A stretch of DNA of 43,759 bases from an uncultured Pedobacter sp. (GTDB taxonomy: Bacteria > Bacteroidota > Bacteroidia > Sphingobacteriales > Sphingobacteriaceae), in NCBI GenBank assembly GCA_946478755.1, contig CAMLDJ010000016.1, positions 1-43,759 of the forward strand. Reading direction: 5' to 3'. The notes beneath the pieces were generated by a model. That model did not search any database and was not told the origin of the DNA. It worked only from the letters and a program-made list of their open reading frames with translations. Numbering within the stretch: the first letter of the stretch is position 1; each line of letters starts with the position of its first letter. A program made the translations under genes and the position numbers. Of this stretch, positions 33,203 through 41,929 are shown one piece after another.

Positions 33203-33490
33203 TTAAGCCCTTGATCGTTGGTGATAGAAGTTTTGTTCTTCCTGAAATTGACGTTGATCCTCCTCCATCGGGAGCATGGATCGTAAAAGCTGCCTGACTT
33301 TCTTTCGTTCCTTAACGACTTTTCTTTTGGGTAACTCCTGGGTATATGTTGGCTTGGGTGCCTCGATTTGGGTTTTAAGTTTTGATGCTGTTCTCATGGC
33401 ATGATTTATATTTGCCAAAGGTTGGAGTTGATTTTCCGTAAGTTTCCCATATTGGGATCGGTTGGGGATCGACTCAGCACCTGGGCGCAT
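33203..33490 (-). CDS. Hypothetical basic protein upstream of the mob genes
   Basis: The 95-residue protein is basic and polar with no signal or membrane helix. It contains QELPKRKVVKERKKVRQLLR, then a Gln/Glu-rich tail (EEDQRQFQEEQNFYHQRSRA). It is the first gene of the mob transcript on the minus strand, followed by a 56-residue ORF and mobA. The charge and position suggest nucleic-acid or relaxosome contact, but I do not recognise a family. The ParA-like TraA that often occupies this neighbourhood in CTnDOT-type elements is absent. Confidence 0.5.
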   Translation of the reverse strand: MRPGAESIPNRSQYGKLTENQLQPLANINHAMRTASKLKTQIEAPKPTYTQELPKRKVVKERKKVRQLLRSMLPMEEDQRQFQEEQNFYHQRSRA

Positions 33491-33509
33491 AAATACAGCG
33501 TTAAAAAGT

Positions 33510-33522
33510 TTACATGATGTAA
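33510..33522. promoter_or_regulatory. Perfect short palindrome upstream of the mob operon
   Basis: TTACATGATGTAA is a perfect inverted repeat (six bases on each side of a central G) located 20 bases upstream of the ATG at 33490. Its place and symmetry suit a repressor operator. The surrounding 33491-33656 stretch is AT-rich and has no coding potential. Confidence 0.4.
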
Positions 33523-33656
33523 TTCATTTTCATCTTTCGCTCCAAACAAATAATGCTATTATGAAAACATGATATCAATGCTTCAGCTAATAAGGATTAC
33601 AGCAATGCCCTTGCCTACTGAACAGTTAATTACAATAGCCGATGTTTCAAACTTTT

Positions 33657-36600
33657 TTAGAAAGCGGCTTCTTTTGAACAATAATTCAACACTATGGGCG
33701 GAAAATTCCAGTCTGCATTTTTAGCGGCATCAAAAAAGCCGGGTAGATTCATTGTCTGTAAGAATGCTTTATTTGTAGTGCATGCAACCGGCATATTCTG
33801 GATTGGTTTGAGGTCTGCCTGTAACTGTCCGGGTCGGTTGTACAACTTCAACCCCAGCCACGCAATACTTAGGTGGGTCTTTCTGTCATTAGACTTCATT
33901 CTTCCACTGATTGTGATCATATTATTTGAATTAATTATGATCTGCAGATCCATCAATGAAACTCCTGCAGTCAAAGTCATATCGTCCCATTGCCAAATAA
34001 GCCGCTCCGGGATTTCAATAGGGGCGACCTTATTTTGACTGATGAAACTATTAATAGTCGGACGAACCGATAGATTTTTATAACCGGCGAGATATAGCGA
34101 ACCTCTTGACCGCGGCAAACCTTTCAACGAAGGTAACATCCAAAATTTCATTTCCCACGAAGCCGAAGGAAACCATCCGGAAAACGAGTTAGCCTGCTGC
34201 ATTTCATAATGGGATTTTGCAATTCCGCCTCCACCGGGCCTATTTATTCCATTGTCGAGATAATAACATTTGTTCATGTTGAAGGAGTATCCTTTTCCGA
34301 TAAGACCGCCATTATTTACGAGACAGTTCACGGCTACATAAGCATAACAATGAGATAGAAAAGCATTCCGGATCTTGCCGATCAAGCCACCACAAATTTC
34401 TGTTCCAAAAACTTCACCTTCTGCATAACTATCTGACAATTCTCCCTCCAAAAAAATGCCGACAAGTCCCCCGACATTTTCTTTTCCTTTAATAACACCA
34501 TTCGCATAACAATGATCTATCACCCCGGAATGTTGTCCTGCAAGTCCGCCACTATTGTTCAGCCCGGATATCCGGCACTCCACATGGCAATTCAACATAT
34601 TTGTAGCAGTGCTCAGACCAGTGATACCACCAAAGTTTTTACCCTTACCACTGCTCTGCCTACTGACAATAAGCCCTTCAAAATAACAGTTATTAATCTG
34701 TCCCCCACCTGTGCTTCCAAAAAGGCCTCCAACATTTCCATCTCCAGTTACGACTCCTTCAACCTGCACATCATTGATGAAGCTTTCATTCATATTAGGA
34801 GAAATAACCCCCACACCAGTTCCACCTTTTAAATTAACTCCTGAAAATTTGATACGTTGGATTACAGCGTCCTTTCCTAATCTCATAAAAAGGCCGGCCT
34901 GAGAAGCACTTTGATAATCAAAATTTTTTATTGTGAAGCCCTGACCCATCAGATTTCCATTGAAGCTTCCCGGTATCGGTTGGCGGTCGTTGGGAGGAAG
35001 TTCGTGCCAGTCGATATTGTTCATCAAAACAAAATATGCATTCCTGTCTTCATTTCGAATACTCATCAATTGTCTCATAGAAGTGATCTTGAACGCTGTT
35101 TGCGGAGATTTCCCATCGACGCCCTGTTCGTGAGCATTAGCGTATGGCAGCAAGGAACTTCTGAAGTTACCATTTACTTTCTGGTCGCGATAAGGTGTTC
35201 CATTAACATCATAAGTTTCGCTCGGCGCAAATAAGGCCTTGTAAACATTCAGTCTTCGGCCTTGCTCAACTTTTCCCATTAGGGCAGGAATCTCATCAGC
35301 ACCATCAGAAAGGCGGTTACGTATCCTCAAAATGCTGATGCCGGGATCCATGCTCTTGATTAATGCAACTGTGCCTGCAACATGGGGCGAGGCCATAGAG
35401 GTACCTGTCATGTTTCCATAATATGAACCAGGTAATGTTGAATAAATATCTTCTCCAGGTGCAGCGATCATTGCATGGTTGAACACTGGGTATGGGTTTG
35501 ACCCATAGTTAGAACTGGCAGAAAGTTCATCATATTTGTTGCTGTTGGCGACGCCGATCACCTGCCCGTAACAGGCTGGATAGACTGGATGTTGAGCGAT
35601 ATTAAGTCCATCATTTCCCAATGCGGCTACAATTGGAATATTGGCGTTGATGACCTCTTCAATCGCTTCACGATAAGGTGTTGATAAATCATACTGGCCA
35701 AGCGACATATTAATAACATCCGCTTTCATCCTTTTTGCGTACTTTAATGCCGCTATGATATCCAAAGTACTGTGTTTATTATCCTCGGTGGTTTTCAGGA
35801 TCATTAGCTTTGCATTGTAAGAAACTCCCGGATTGTGCGCAATAGGTATAGGATCTGCTCCGATAACGCCGGCAACATGTGTACCATGTCCGGTGTTATC
35901 GGCAAGGTTTGGCCTCTTCGACTTAAAATTCCAACCGTATTGATCATCAATATACCCGTTACCATCATCATCCTTATTATTGTTAGGATCTTCACCGGGA
36001 TTCCGCCATAAGCGGTTTTTTAAAGCATAATGAAAAATATCGATACCTCCATCTATAATTGCAACTGTTACCGGCTGCATCGGGATTTCACCATCCTGGA
36101 GCCTGCCGATCGCCTCTATAGCATCGATGTCTGCGTCAAATTTTCCACCAAACTGGTTCTGCTCAATTCCATGATTGTAAAAAGTCCATTGACCCTGATC
36201 TAATAGATAGGGAAATTGGTTGGAAAAATTCATTGAATAATAATTTGGCTCCGCATACCTAAAAAGTCCTGTGCGCATGAGCATGCCTGCAAAGGATTTG
36301 GAATCGATCAATCGAAGGGTATCAATTGCAATAAGATAAATACTATCTTCTGCAAGACTATCAATGACATTTAAGTTTGTCCCGTTTGCCTTATTAATCT
36401 GGATAAAACTCTGCAATTTGATCTTCGAAACCCCAGACTTTAATCGAACCAGAAGTTCGTTTGCTGGGTATACTGATTGAATCTTCGCATCAGTTCCATT
36501 TTTTCTCTTAACGACCTTTTCAAACTTCAAAATAGGTTTACCCTCTACAGTATCGACTGTAAGGTTATCATACTTTTCAGAAAAATGTTCTTGGATTAAT

Positions 36601-36695
36601 GGTATCCGTTTGGAGGATATATTTTTGCACCCGAGTATTAGCAGGAAAACGCAGCCTAATGCAGCGATCAATTGCAGCGATAATTTTTTGTCCAT
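33657..36695 (-). CDS. Surface lipoprotein subtilase (S8) with GLUG repeats
   Basis: The 1012-residue protein has a lipoprotein signal (LLILGC, cysteine 23) and a propeptide-like region (about 70-150; VYPANELLVRLKSGVSKIKL). The S8 protease domain carries the catalytic triad: D215 in VAIIDGGID, H270 in DNTGHGTHVAG and S433 in GTSMASPHVAG, with N361 as oxyanion residue. From about residue 640 to 820 there are repeats of the type GGLFGSTGGGQINNCYFEG and GGLAGQHSGVIDHCYANG, typical of GLUG motifs found in surface proteases. The C-terminal 170 residues are beta-rich and unrecognised. It is a single gene between the mob module and the recombinase, with no visible partner. It probably acts at the cell surface. 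Confidence 0.9.
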   Translation of the reverse strand: MDKKLSLQLIAALGCVFLLILGCKNISSKRIPLIQEHFSEKYDNLTVDTVEGKPILKFEKVVKRKNGTDAKIQSVYPANELLVRLKSGVSKIKLQSFIQINKANGTNLNVIDSLAEDSIYLIAIDTLRLIDSKSFAGMLMRTGLFRYAEPNYYSMNFSNQFPYLLDQGQWTFYNHGIEQNQFGGKFDADIDAIEAIGRLQDGEIPMQPVTVAIIDGGIDIFHYALKNRLWRNPGEDPNNNKDDDGNGYIDDQYGWNFKSKRPNLADNTGHGTHVAGVIGADPIPIAHNPGVSYNAKLMILKTTEDNKHSTLDIIAALKYAKRMKADVINMSLGQYDLSTPYREAIEEVINANIPIVAALGNDGLNIAQHPVYPACYGQVIGVANSNKYDELSASSNYGSNPYPVFNHAMIAAPGEDIYSTLPGSYYGNMTGTSMASPHVAGTVALIKSMDPGISILRIRNRLSDGADEIPALMGKVEQGRRLNVYKALFAPSETYDVNGTPYRDQKVNGNFRSSLLPYANAHEQGVDGKSPQTAFKITSMRQLMSIRNEDRNAYFVLMNNIDWHELPPNDRQPIPGSFNGNLMGQGFTIKNFDYQSASQAGLFMRLGKDAVIQRIKFSGVNLKGGTGVGVISPNMNESFINDVQVEGVVTGDGNVGGLFGSTGGGQINNCYFEGLIVSRQSSGKGKNFGGITGLSTATNMLNCHVECRISGLNNSGGLAGQHSGVIDHCYANGVIKGKENVGGLVGIFLEGELSDSYAEGEVFGTEICGGLIGKIRNAFLSHCYAYVAVNCLVNNGGLIGKGYSFNMNKCYYLDNGINRPGGGGIAKSHYEMQQANSFSGWFPSASWEMKFWMLPSLKGLPRSRGSLYLAGYKNLSVRPTINSFISQNKVAPIEIPERLIWQWDDMTLTAGVSLMDLQIIINSNNMITISGRMKSNDRKTHLSIAWLGLKLYNRPGQLQADLKPIQNMPVACTTNKAFLQTMNLPGFFDAAKNADWNFPPIVLNYCSKEAAF

Positions 36696-36870
36696 GTTAA
36701 GATAAAAATAAAAATTTTTCCTGTATATTTTTTTTCTTTAGTCTAATTCCTGAACAAATCATATTTCCTTTGAATGGATCTTAAGAGGGCTGATAGCTGA
36801 TGAATGCTTTATGCTTTACTTAATGGGTAATACAGGAAAATTACCATCTATTCCAGTAGTGCATATATCC

Positions 36871-36898
36871 ATTCCCATTATAAACCGATCATGGGAAT
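36871..36898. repeat. Inverted repeat upstream of the recombinase operon
   Basis: ATTCCCAT (36871-36878) and ATGGGAAT (36891-36898) form an eight-base perfect stem with a twelve-base spacer, about 47 bases before the ATG at 36945. It may be an operator or attachment-related site. The rest of 36696-36944 shows nothing I can support, and no promoter consensus was seen. Confidence 0.4.
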
Positions 36899-36944
36899 TG
36901 TCCGAAATAAATAGAGGGAAGTTTAAGGCTAATAAATTTTGTTT

Positions 36945-37163
36945 ATGGAACTAAACTACCAGAATTCAACTTCAATCAGCGCTGAAACAACACAGAGAGT
37001 TCTTGCTAAAAATGGAATCATTTTAGACCTCGAAGAAGTAAAAAACATCTTGGAATTACTATATTTTTTAGTTAACTTATCTGTAGACCAGATACTTGAA
37101 GAAGAAGAGAAATTGGCTTCTATCGAACTTCAAAACACTGGCCCAAATTGCATACCTAAATAA
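36945..37163 (+). CDS. Small helical protein preceding the serine recombinase
   Basis: From the ATG at 36945 (MELNYQNSTS) the protein is 72 residues and mostly helical. It contains ISAETTQRVLAKNGIILDLE and EEVKNILELLYFLVNLSVDQ. The stop is only 6 bases before the recombinase ATG, so the two form an operon. Similar short proteins precede large serine recombinases in Bacteroidota, from memory. A role as recombination directionality factor is a possibility suggested by context only. An ATG two codons upstream (36939) is the alternative start. Confidence 0.65.
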   Translation: MELNYQNSTSISAETTQRVLAKNGIILDLEEVKNILELLYFLVNLSVDQILEEEEKLASIELQNTGPNCIPK

Positions 37164-37169
37164 ATAATT

Positions 37170-38786
37170 ATGAAAAAAGCATTTTTGTATATCCGTGTGA
37201 GTACGGATGAACAAGCAGACAAAGGTTATTCCCAGCGTGACCAACACGAACGTCTGCAACGCCATTGCCAGCAAAATTCAATTGCTATTTTGAAGGTCAT
37301 TTTTGAAGATCATTCTGCTAAAACTTTCAACCGTCCAGAGTGGAATAAGATGCTAAACGAGCTTCGTCGGTCCAAAGGTAGACCAGATGCTGTTCTGTTT
37401 ACGAAGTGGGACAGGTTCAGCCGAAATGTGAGTGAATCTTACCAAATGATTGGGGTCCTTTCCAAACTGACTGTCCAACCTATCTCAATCGAGCAACCAC
37501 TCGATATGACCATTCCTGAAAGTAAAATGATGCTGGCCATTTACTTAGCAGCTGGTGAAGTAGACAACGACAGGAGAGCTTTAAATGTTTTCTACGGAAT
37601 GAGGCGGGCAAAAAAAGAGGGACGTTTCATGGGTACAGCGCCCTTAGGCTACACAAACCTGTCTACTCCAGATGGCAAGAAATATATTGCGCCTTATGAA
37701 CCAGAAGCAGGGATCATGAAATGGGTATTCTCCGAAATTTCTAGAAATGTTTTTGCCGTTGACCAGATTAGACAAAAAGCAAATAAACTGGGACTGAAAT
37801 GCACCAGAATGACTTTTTGGCGAAATGTACGTAATCCAGTTTACTGTGGTAAATTGATCATTAAGGCCCACAAAGATGAGGAAGCTTATATTGTAGATGG
37901 CGTACATGAACCCTTAGTTTCAGAAGCACTGTTTTATGAGGCTCAACAAATTATGAATGGTCGGAAACGTGTCCCTGCTGCGAAAATGCTATCGCTTGAG
38001 CTACTGCCCTTGAGAAACTTTCTAAGATGTAATATTTGCCAGAAAATGCTTACGGGAAGCTCGTCGAAAGGAAAGACGAAACACTATTATTATTACCATT
38101 GTATTTGGCCATGTAAAGTAAGATATGGCGCCGAGGAAACCAATAGACTCTTTCTTGATTTGCTTCGGACTTGGGTGCTAAACCCTCGTGGAGTAGAGCT
38201 CTTAAAATTGGTAATATCCTCATTATACAAAAATCGAACTAAAAGTGAGTTTAATGCAAAGGCGGTTGTTATGAATGATATTACAAAACAGAATGAAAAA
38301 ATGGCAAAAGCCAGGCGTCTGCTCCTTGATGAAGAAATAGATTCCACTGATTATAAAGAAATAAAAGTGGATCATGAAGCTGGAATCGCACGTTTAGAAG
38401 CAAAACTTCAGGAACTTTCACAAGAAAAGTCAGTCAGACTGGATATAAATAAGTTGATGGATAGAGTCATTTCCACCTTTTCCAACCTGGATAAAGTCTT
38501 TGAAAATGCAACGCTAATAAAACAACGCCACATCCTGAGTTCGATATTCCCCGAAAAAATCGATTTTGACGGAGTGGAACTTCGAACACCTAAGGTCAAC
38601 AAAATCGCTCACGCTATATGGCTAATAAACAGCAAATTAGAGGGGTTAAAAACAGATACAGCGTCTGATTTTCAGACGCTGTATCGTGGGGTGTCCCCGA
38701 CGAGATTCGAACTCATATCGTTGGTACCGGAAACCAAAATTCTATCCATTGAACTACGGAGACAAGAGCGCAAATATATCAATTAG
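37170..38786 (+). CDS. Large serine recombinase (element integrase)
   Basis: The 538-residue protein has the resolvase domain with AFLYIRVSTDEQADKG (catalytic S11) and KWDRFSRN further on. A recombinase domain follows (VFSEISRNVFAVDQIRQKAN and FWRNVRNPVYCGKLI). The zinc-ribbon has C287, C290, C311 and C315 (CNIC and CIWPC), followed by a coiled-coil region. It is the probable integrase and excisionase partner of the ICE. The last 45 codons lie in the tRNA-Arg terminator and tRNA body (antisense), so residues after about LINSKLEG are unlikely to be family sequence; the tail reads PTRFELISLVPETKI. The frame ends at 38786. Confidence 0.9.
   Translation: MKKAFLYIRVSTDEQADKGYSQRDQHERLQRHCQQNSIAILKVIFEDHSAKTFNRPEWNKMLNELRRSKGRPDAVLFTKWDRFSRNVSESYQMIGVLSKLTVQPISIEQPLDMTIPESKMMLAIYLAAGEVDNDRRALNVFYGMRRAKKEGRFMGTAPLGYTNLSTPDGKKYIAPYEPEAGIMKWVFSEISRNVFAVDQIRQKANKLGLKCTRMTFWRNVRNPVYCGKLIIKAHKDEEAYIVDGVHEPLVSEALFYEAQQIMNGRKRVPAAKMLSLELLPLRNFLRCNICQKMLTGSSSKGKTKHYYYYHCIWPCKVRYGAEETNRLFLDLLRTWVLNPRGVELLKLVISSLYKNRTKSEFNAKAVVMNDITKQNEKMAKARRLLLDEEIDSTDYKEIKVDHEAGIARLEAKLQELSQEKSVRLDINKLMDRVISTFSNLDKVFENATLIKQRHILSSIFPEKIDFDGVELRTPKVNKIAHAIWLINSKLEGLKTDTASDFQTLYRGVSPTRFELISLVPETKILSIELRRQERKYIN
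38647..38685 (-). terminator. Strong Rho-independent terminator of tRNA-Arg
   Basis: On the minus strand, GATACAGCGTCTGA (38685-38672) and TCAGACGCTGTATC (38668-38655) form a 14-base perfect stem with a three-base AAA loop. A TGTTTTTAA tail follows. It lies 6 bases after the tRNA 3' end and inside the recombinase ORF on the other strand. Confidence 0.85.
38692..38763 (-). tRNA. tRNA-Arg (anticodon CCG)
   Basis: Read on the minus strand the 72 bases fold as a tRNA. The acceptor stem is GTCTCCG with CGGGGAC, and the D stem is GTTC with GAAT. The anticodon stem is TTGGT with ACCAA and the loop is TTCCGGT (anticodon CCG, Arg codon CGG). The T stem is ATGAG with CTCGT and the loop is TTCGAAT. The discriminator is A; CCA is not encoded. 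It sits at the junction between the recombinase and the sugar-utilisation genes, as expected for an ICE attachment gene. Confidence 0.93.
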
Positions 38787-38847
38787 ATTGATTATTCTTA
38801 AATTCTCTTTAAATTTTGATGTTTCTTATTTTTTAATCATGATGATT

Positions 38848-39957
38848 TCAGTCCAGCAAGGCATAAACACTCCATAAAACCGGGGCCTGCCCATGCATGT
38901 CGCCTGTTATTCTCTTTCTGTTTAAATAGTATTCCCGGCTGTTTTCTTTGTTTGTACCCTGGCATACCTCTGTTACATCGCCATTTTTATCGATGTAGCC
39001 TGTTAATGCGATCCAGCCTTTGCGGGCAGCAGGCCCGTATTCATCAGCGGCTAACCAACCTTTTTTTACGCCGGTGATCATTGCGTAAACGAACATGCCG
39101 GTAGCGGATGTTTCCGGCCATGAAGCTTTGTCGTCTACCAGTTGTAACCACATCCCCTCCGGCGTTTGATATTGCTTTAAACTGTGCATCATTGTCTGAT
39201 ATGCCTTTAAAATTCTCGGCCGGTCTTTATTATCCTGAGGCAAAGAGGTTAATAATTCCGTCATCCCTGCAGCCATCCAGCCGTTCCCCCTTCCCCAAAA
39301 GAAGGGCACATCGGCAGCATGGTAAAACAAGCCATTTGGACGCTGTATAGCATCCAGATAAACAACCATTTCAGCGGCAGCCCTGTCTATATACTTCCTG
39401 TCGCCGGTGGCTCTGAATACCTGGGCCTGGATATTGGTGATCATGTACATATCATCGATCCACATCCGGGTTTGCCAGGTTAGCCCTCTGTCCAGCAGGG
39501 CCTGGTATTCCGGTTTAGCATTTTTAGGCATGGTCCATTGCTGATCTGCAAACCATTTGCCCATGTCCATGTACACCGGGTTCCTGGTTTGCATATAGAG
39601 TTCCAGGGGAACTGAGCCAAATACATTGGGATCCACATGATCGGGTTTTGGCTGCATGTTTTTTTTCTCGTAAAGCAAAGGCCTGAACCTTAAGTCCAAA
39701 TGATTTAGCAGTGCTTTATTTTTGGTTACGGAAGCAAACTTTAATGCACCGTACCAGGTACACACTTCCGAATAGGTGATGGTACCCGGAGGACCTGGCA
39801 TGCCAAAATTAGTATGCGGACTTTCCAGGTAATGCTGTGCCAGCAGGTTCCCGATCGCTATAGGGTCGCTTCCTTTTGGCCAGTTTTTAAATGCTTTTAT
39901 TTGTGCTGTTCCGACACTAATGTTTAGTACCGCAAGCAGGATAAGGTATCTTTTCAT
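38848..39957 (-). CDS. Unsaturated rhamnogalacturonyl hydrolase (GH105)
   Basis: The 369-residue protein has a signal peptide (YLILLAVLNISVGTAQ) and an (alpha/alpha)6-barrel type sequence. RMWIDDMYMITNIQA carries the likely catalytic Asp (D168/D169), and FFWGRGNGWMAAGMTELL and WPETSATGMFVYA are standard GH105 (YteR/RhiN) motifs. The enzyme removes unsaturated galacturonate from rhamnogalacturonan or pectin oligosaccharides after lyase cleavage. It is the last gene of the operon that contains the GH97 and GH28-like genes, and lies 17 bases after GH97. The gene ends 84 bases before the tRNA. Confidence 0.93.
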   Translation of the reverse strand: MKRYLILLAVLNISVGTAQIKAFKNWPKGSDPIAIGNLLAQHYLESPHTNFGMPGPPGTITYSEVCTWYGALKFASVTKNKALLNHLDLRFRPLLYEKKNMQPKPDHVDPNVFGSVPLELYMQTRNPVYMDMGKWFADQQWTMPKNAKPEYQALLDRGLTWQTRMWIDDMYMITNIQAQVFRATGDRKYIDRAAAEMVVYLDAIQRPNGLFYHAADVPFFWGRGNGWMAAGMTELLTSLPQDNKDRPRILKAYQTMMHSLKQYQTPEGMWLQLVDDKASWPETSATGMFVYAMITGVKKGWLAADEYGPAARKGWIALTGYIDKNGDVTEVCQGTNKENSREYYLNRKRITGDMHGQAPVLWSVYALLD

Positions 39958-39973
39958 CTATGAGTAATTAATG

Positions 39974-41914
39974 TTACAGTTTAATCAACCGGGCCACATA
40001 GCCTCCACCCGAAGCCAACCTAATATTTAATGGCGTATTGCGGTTAACTTTAAGGGTTTCCATTTTAAAATCCTTAGCATTCCTGCCGGCATTAATTCCA
40101 TCCTTCCAGACCCGCATTTCGTATTCACCTTCTGGTAAAAAAGAAAGTGAAAGGTCAAAATTCCTTTCTGTCCAGTCGGTCATTGAACCTACATACCAAT
40201 CACCATTTGGGGCCTGCCTGGCCATGGTCACATATTCTCCTACCTTTCCATTCAGCGCTACGGTTTGCGCCCATACCGAGGGTACAGCTTTAAGAAATTC
40301 CATAGACCGAGGTTCTTTAAGATAATGGGTTGGAATGTCACACAGCATCTGCAGCGGGCTCTCATAGATTACATACATGGCCATCTGGTTGCAACGGGTT
40401 CCGAGGGTCATTGGTTCCGCCGGAGCTGCTGCCCATTCCTTTTTGTGCACATTGCGCATACCTCCCGGCGTAAAATCCATCGGGCCTGCTGCCATCCGGG
40501 TAAAGGGAAGCGTAGCGGTATGTGAAGGCGTTATGGACCCGGCAAACTTGCTGATCTCATTACCCAGCACTCCTTCAGAGGTCATGATATTCGGATAAGT
40601 GCGCAACCAACCCGTAGGCTTGTAGGCGCCATGGAAGTCGACCATCAGCTTTCTTTTTGCAGCCGCCTGAGCAACTTTTTCATAATAATTCACCATCTCC
40701 TGGTCATCACGCTGCATAAAGTCGACCTTAATCCCTTTAATGCCCCATTTCTGAAATTGGTCCAGTGCCATATCCAACTGCTTGTCCAGGACCAGCCAGC
40801 TGGACCATAACAACAGATCAACATTTTTACTTTTTGCATAGGCGGCGAGCTCGGCTACATCTATTCCCGGCGACTGTTTCATCAGGTCCCGGGTATCACA
40901 CCAGCCTTCATCCAGCAAAACATATTCAATTCCATATTTCGAAGCCACATCGATATAATATTTGTAGGTATCATTGTTGATCCCAGCCTTAAAATCCACC
41001 TCATAAACATTGTTGTAATGCCACCAGTCCCACTGCACTTTACCCGGTTTTACCCAACTAAAATCGCCGTTAGACGGTCTGCCAAGCAGGTAAGGCATTT
41101 GGTTCATCAGGATGTCCTTATCCTCCCTGGCCACCATGATCACCCTCCAGGGAAAAGTCTGATAGCCATGTACCTTGGCCAGATAATCTTCCCGCTGCTT
41201 CACTTGTTCATCGCGGTCGCTGGTGATGGCCTTTACTTTAGGATAGGCCGGGAACACGCCGCGTACACCACCTTTCCCTGTTCCTTTTAGCCACATTCCG
41301 GCATAATTGAACAGATCTGATTCAGTAAGCAACAACTTAACACCTTCTACCTCGAAAAGGGCGGGTAAACTAGCCAGTTTGTGGTCGTCCAGCTGATTCA
41401 GGCTATAGTTTTTATATTCTCTTTCATTGTGCGAAAAGAACTGTTCCTCCTGTGGATACCAGGCCTTGCCGGAACCTTTAAAATTAAACTGCGCAATTTC
41501 AGATCTGACCTGGAAATCGCCTTTAATCTTACTCAGCCATCTCCAGGACACCCCATTGTCAAAGGCTTTCCATTCCAGGGCAAGACCATTGTTAAAATCA
41601 AGACGCAAAAGGTTGTAAACCTCATTCACATCCCTGCTTTTCTGCCAGACTACAGGATGCAATACTTCATTGTGGCTCGCCTTACTCGATTTGGCTACCT
41701 TCCATTTGCTTTTGCCATCCACCTGCAAGGCGATAGCGGAAGCCGAAATAAGTTCTTTCTGATCTACTTTAACCCTATAATACACACTGTCAGATACAGA
41801 AAGTGCAATTTCAATTTTATTATCGGGCGAATTAAGTACATATTTTTGCTGTGCCTGCGTGCCCGTAGCAGACAAAACAAACAGCAATAAAATAAATGGT
41901 TTGATAAGTTTCAT
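39974..41914 (-). CDS. GH97-family alpha-glycosidase, probably retaining (alpha-galactosidase-like)
   Basis: The 646-residue protein has a signal peptide (FILLLFVLSATGTQA) and an N-terminal beta-sandwich (YVLNSPDNKIEIALSVSDSV). It contains a (beta/alpha)8 barrel and a C-terminal beta domain. Barrel motifs are IEYVLLDEGWCDT, GIKVDFMQRDDQ with D398 and TSEGVLGNE with E447. In the retaining GH97 branch the nucleophile is such an Asp and the acid/base a Glu, so I infer a retaining alpha-galactosidase-like enzyme rather than a SusB-type inverting glucosidase. It is flanked by GH28-like and GH105 genes in one transcript with 15-16 base gaps, pointing to pectic side-chain degradation. Confidence 0.9.
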   Translation of the reverse strand: MKLIKPFILLLFVLSATGTQAQQKYVLNSPDNKIEIALSVSDSVYYRVKVDQKELISASAIALQVDGKSKWKVAKSSKASHNEVLHPVVWQKSRDVNEVYNLLRLDFNNGLALEWKAFDNGVSWRWLSKIKGDFQVRSEIAQFNFKGSGKAWYPQEEQFFSHNEREYKNYSLNQLDDHKLASLPALFEVEGVKLLLTESDLFNYAGMWLKGTGKGGVRGVFPAYPKVKAITSDRDEQVKQREDYLAKVHGYQTFPWRVIMVAREDKDILMNQMPYLLGRPSNGDFSWVKPGKVQWDWWHYNNVYEVDFKAGINNDTYKYYIDVASKYGIEYVLLDEGWCDTRDLMKQSPGIDVAELAAYAKSKNVDLLLWSSWLVLDKQLDMALDQFQKWGIKGIKVDFMQRDDQEMVNYYEKVAQAAAKRKLMVDFHGAYKPTGWLRTYPNIMTSEGVLGNEISKFAGSITPSHTATLPFTRMAAGPMDFTPGGMRNVHKKEWAAAPAEPMTLGTRCNQMAMYVIYESPLQMLCDIPTHYLKEPRSMEFLKAVPSVWAQTVALNGKVGEYVTMARQAPNGDWYVGSMTDWTERNFDLSLSFLPEGEYEMRVWKDGINAGRNAKDFKMETLKVNRNTPLNIRLASGGGYVARLIKL

Positions 41915-41929
41915 GTGTGGAATAGCTTT

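Noticed and set aside
38692..38763. A second copy of the tRNA 3' end marking the other attachment site
   Set aside because: No repeat of the tRNA T-arm/acceptor sequence was found by eye elsewhere in the window; the other end of the element must lie outside, and serine integrases need little or no repeat.
38655..38786. C-terminal tail of the recombinase as a functional domain
   Set aside because: The codons come from a tRNA terminator and antisense tRNA sequence, which produce such PTRFEL-type tails by chance.
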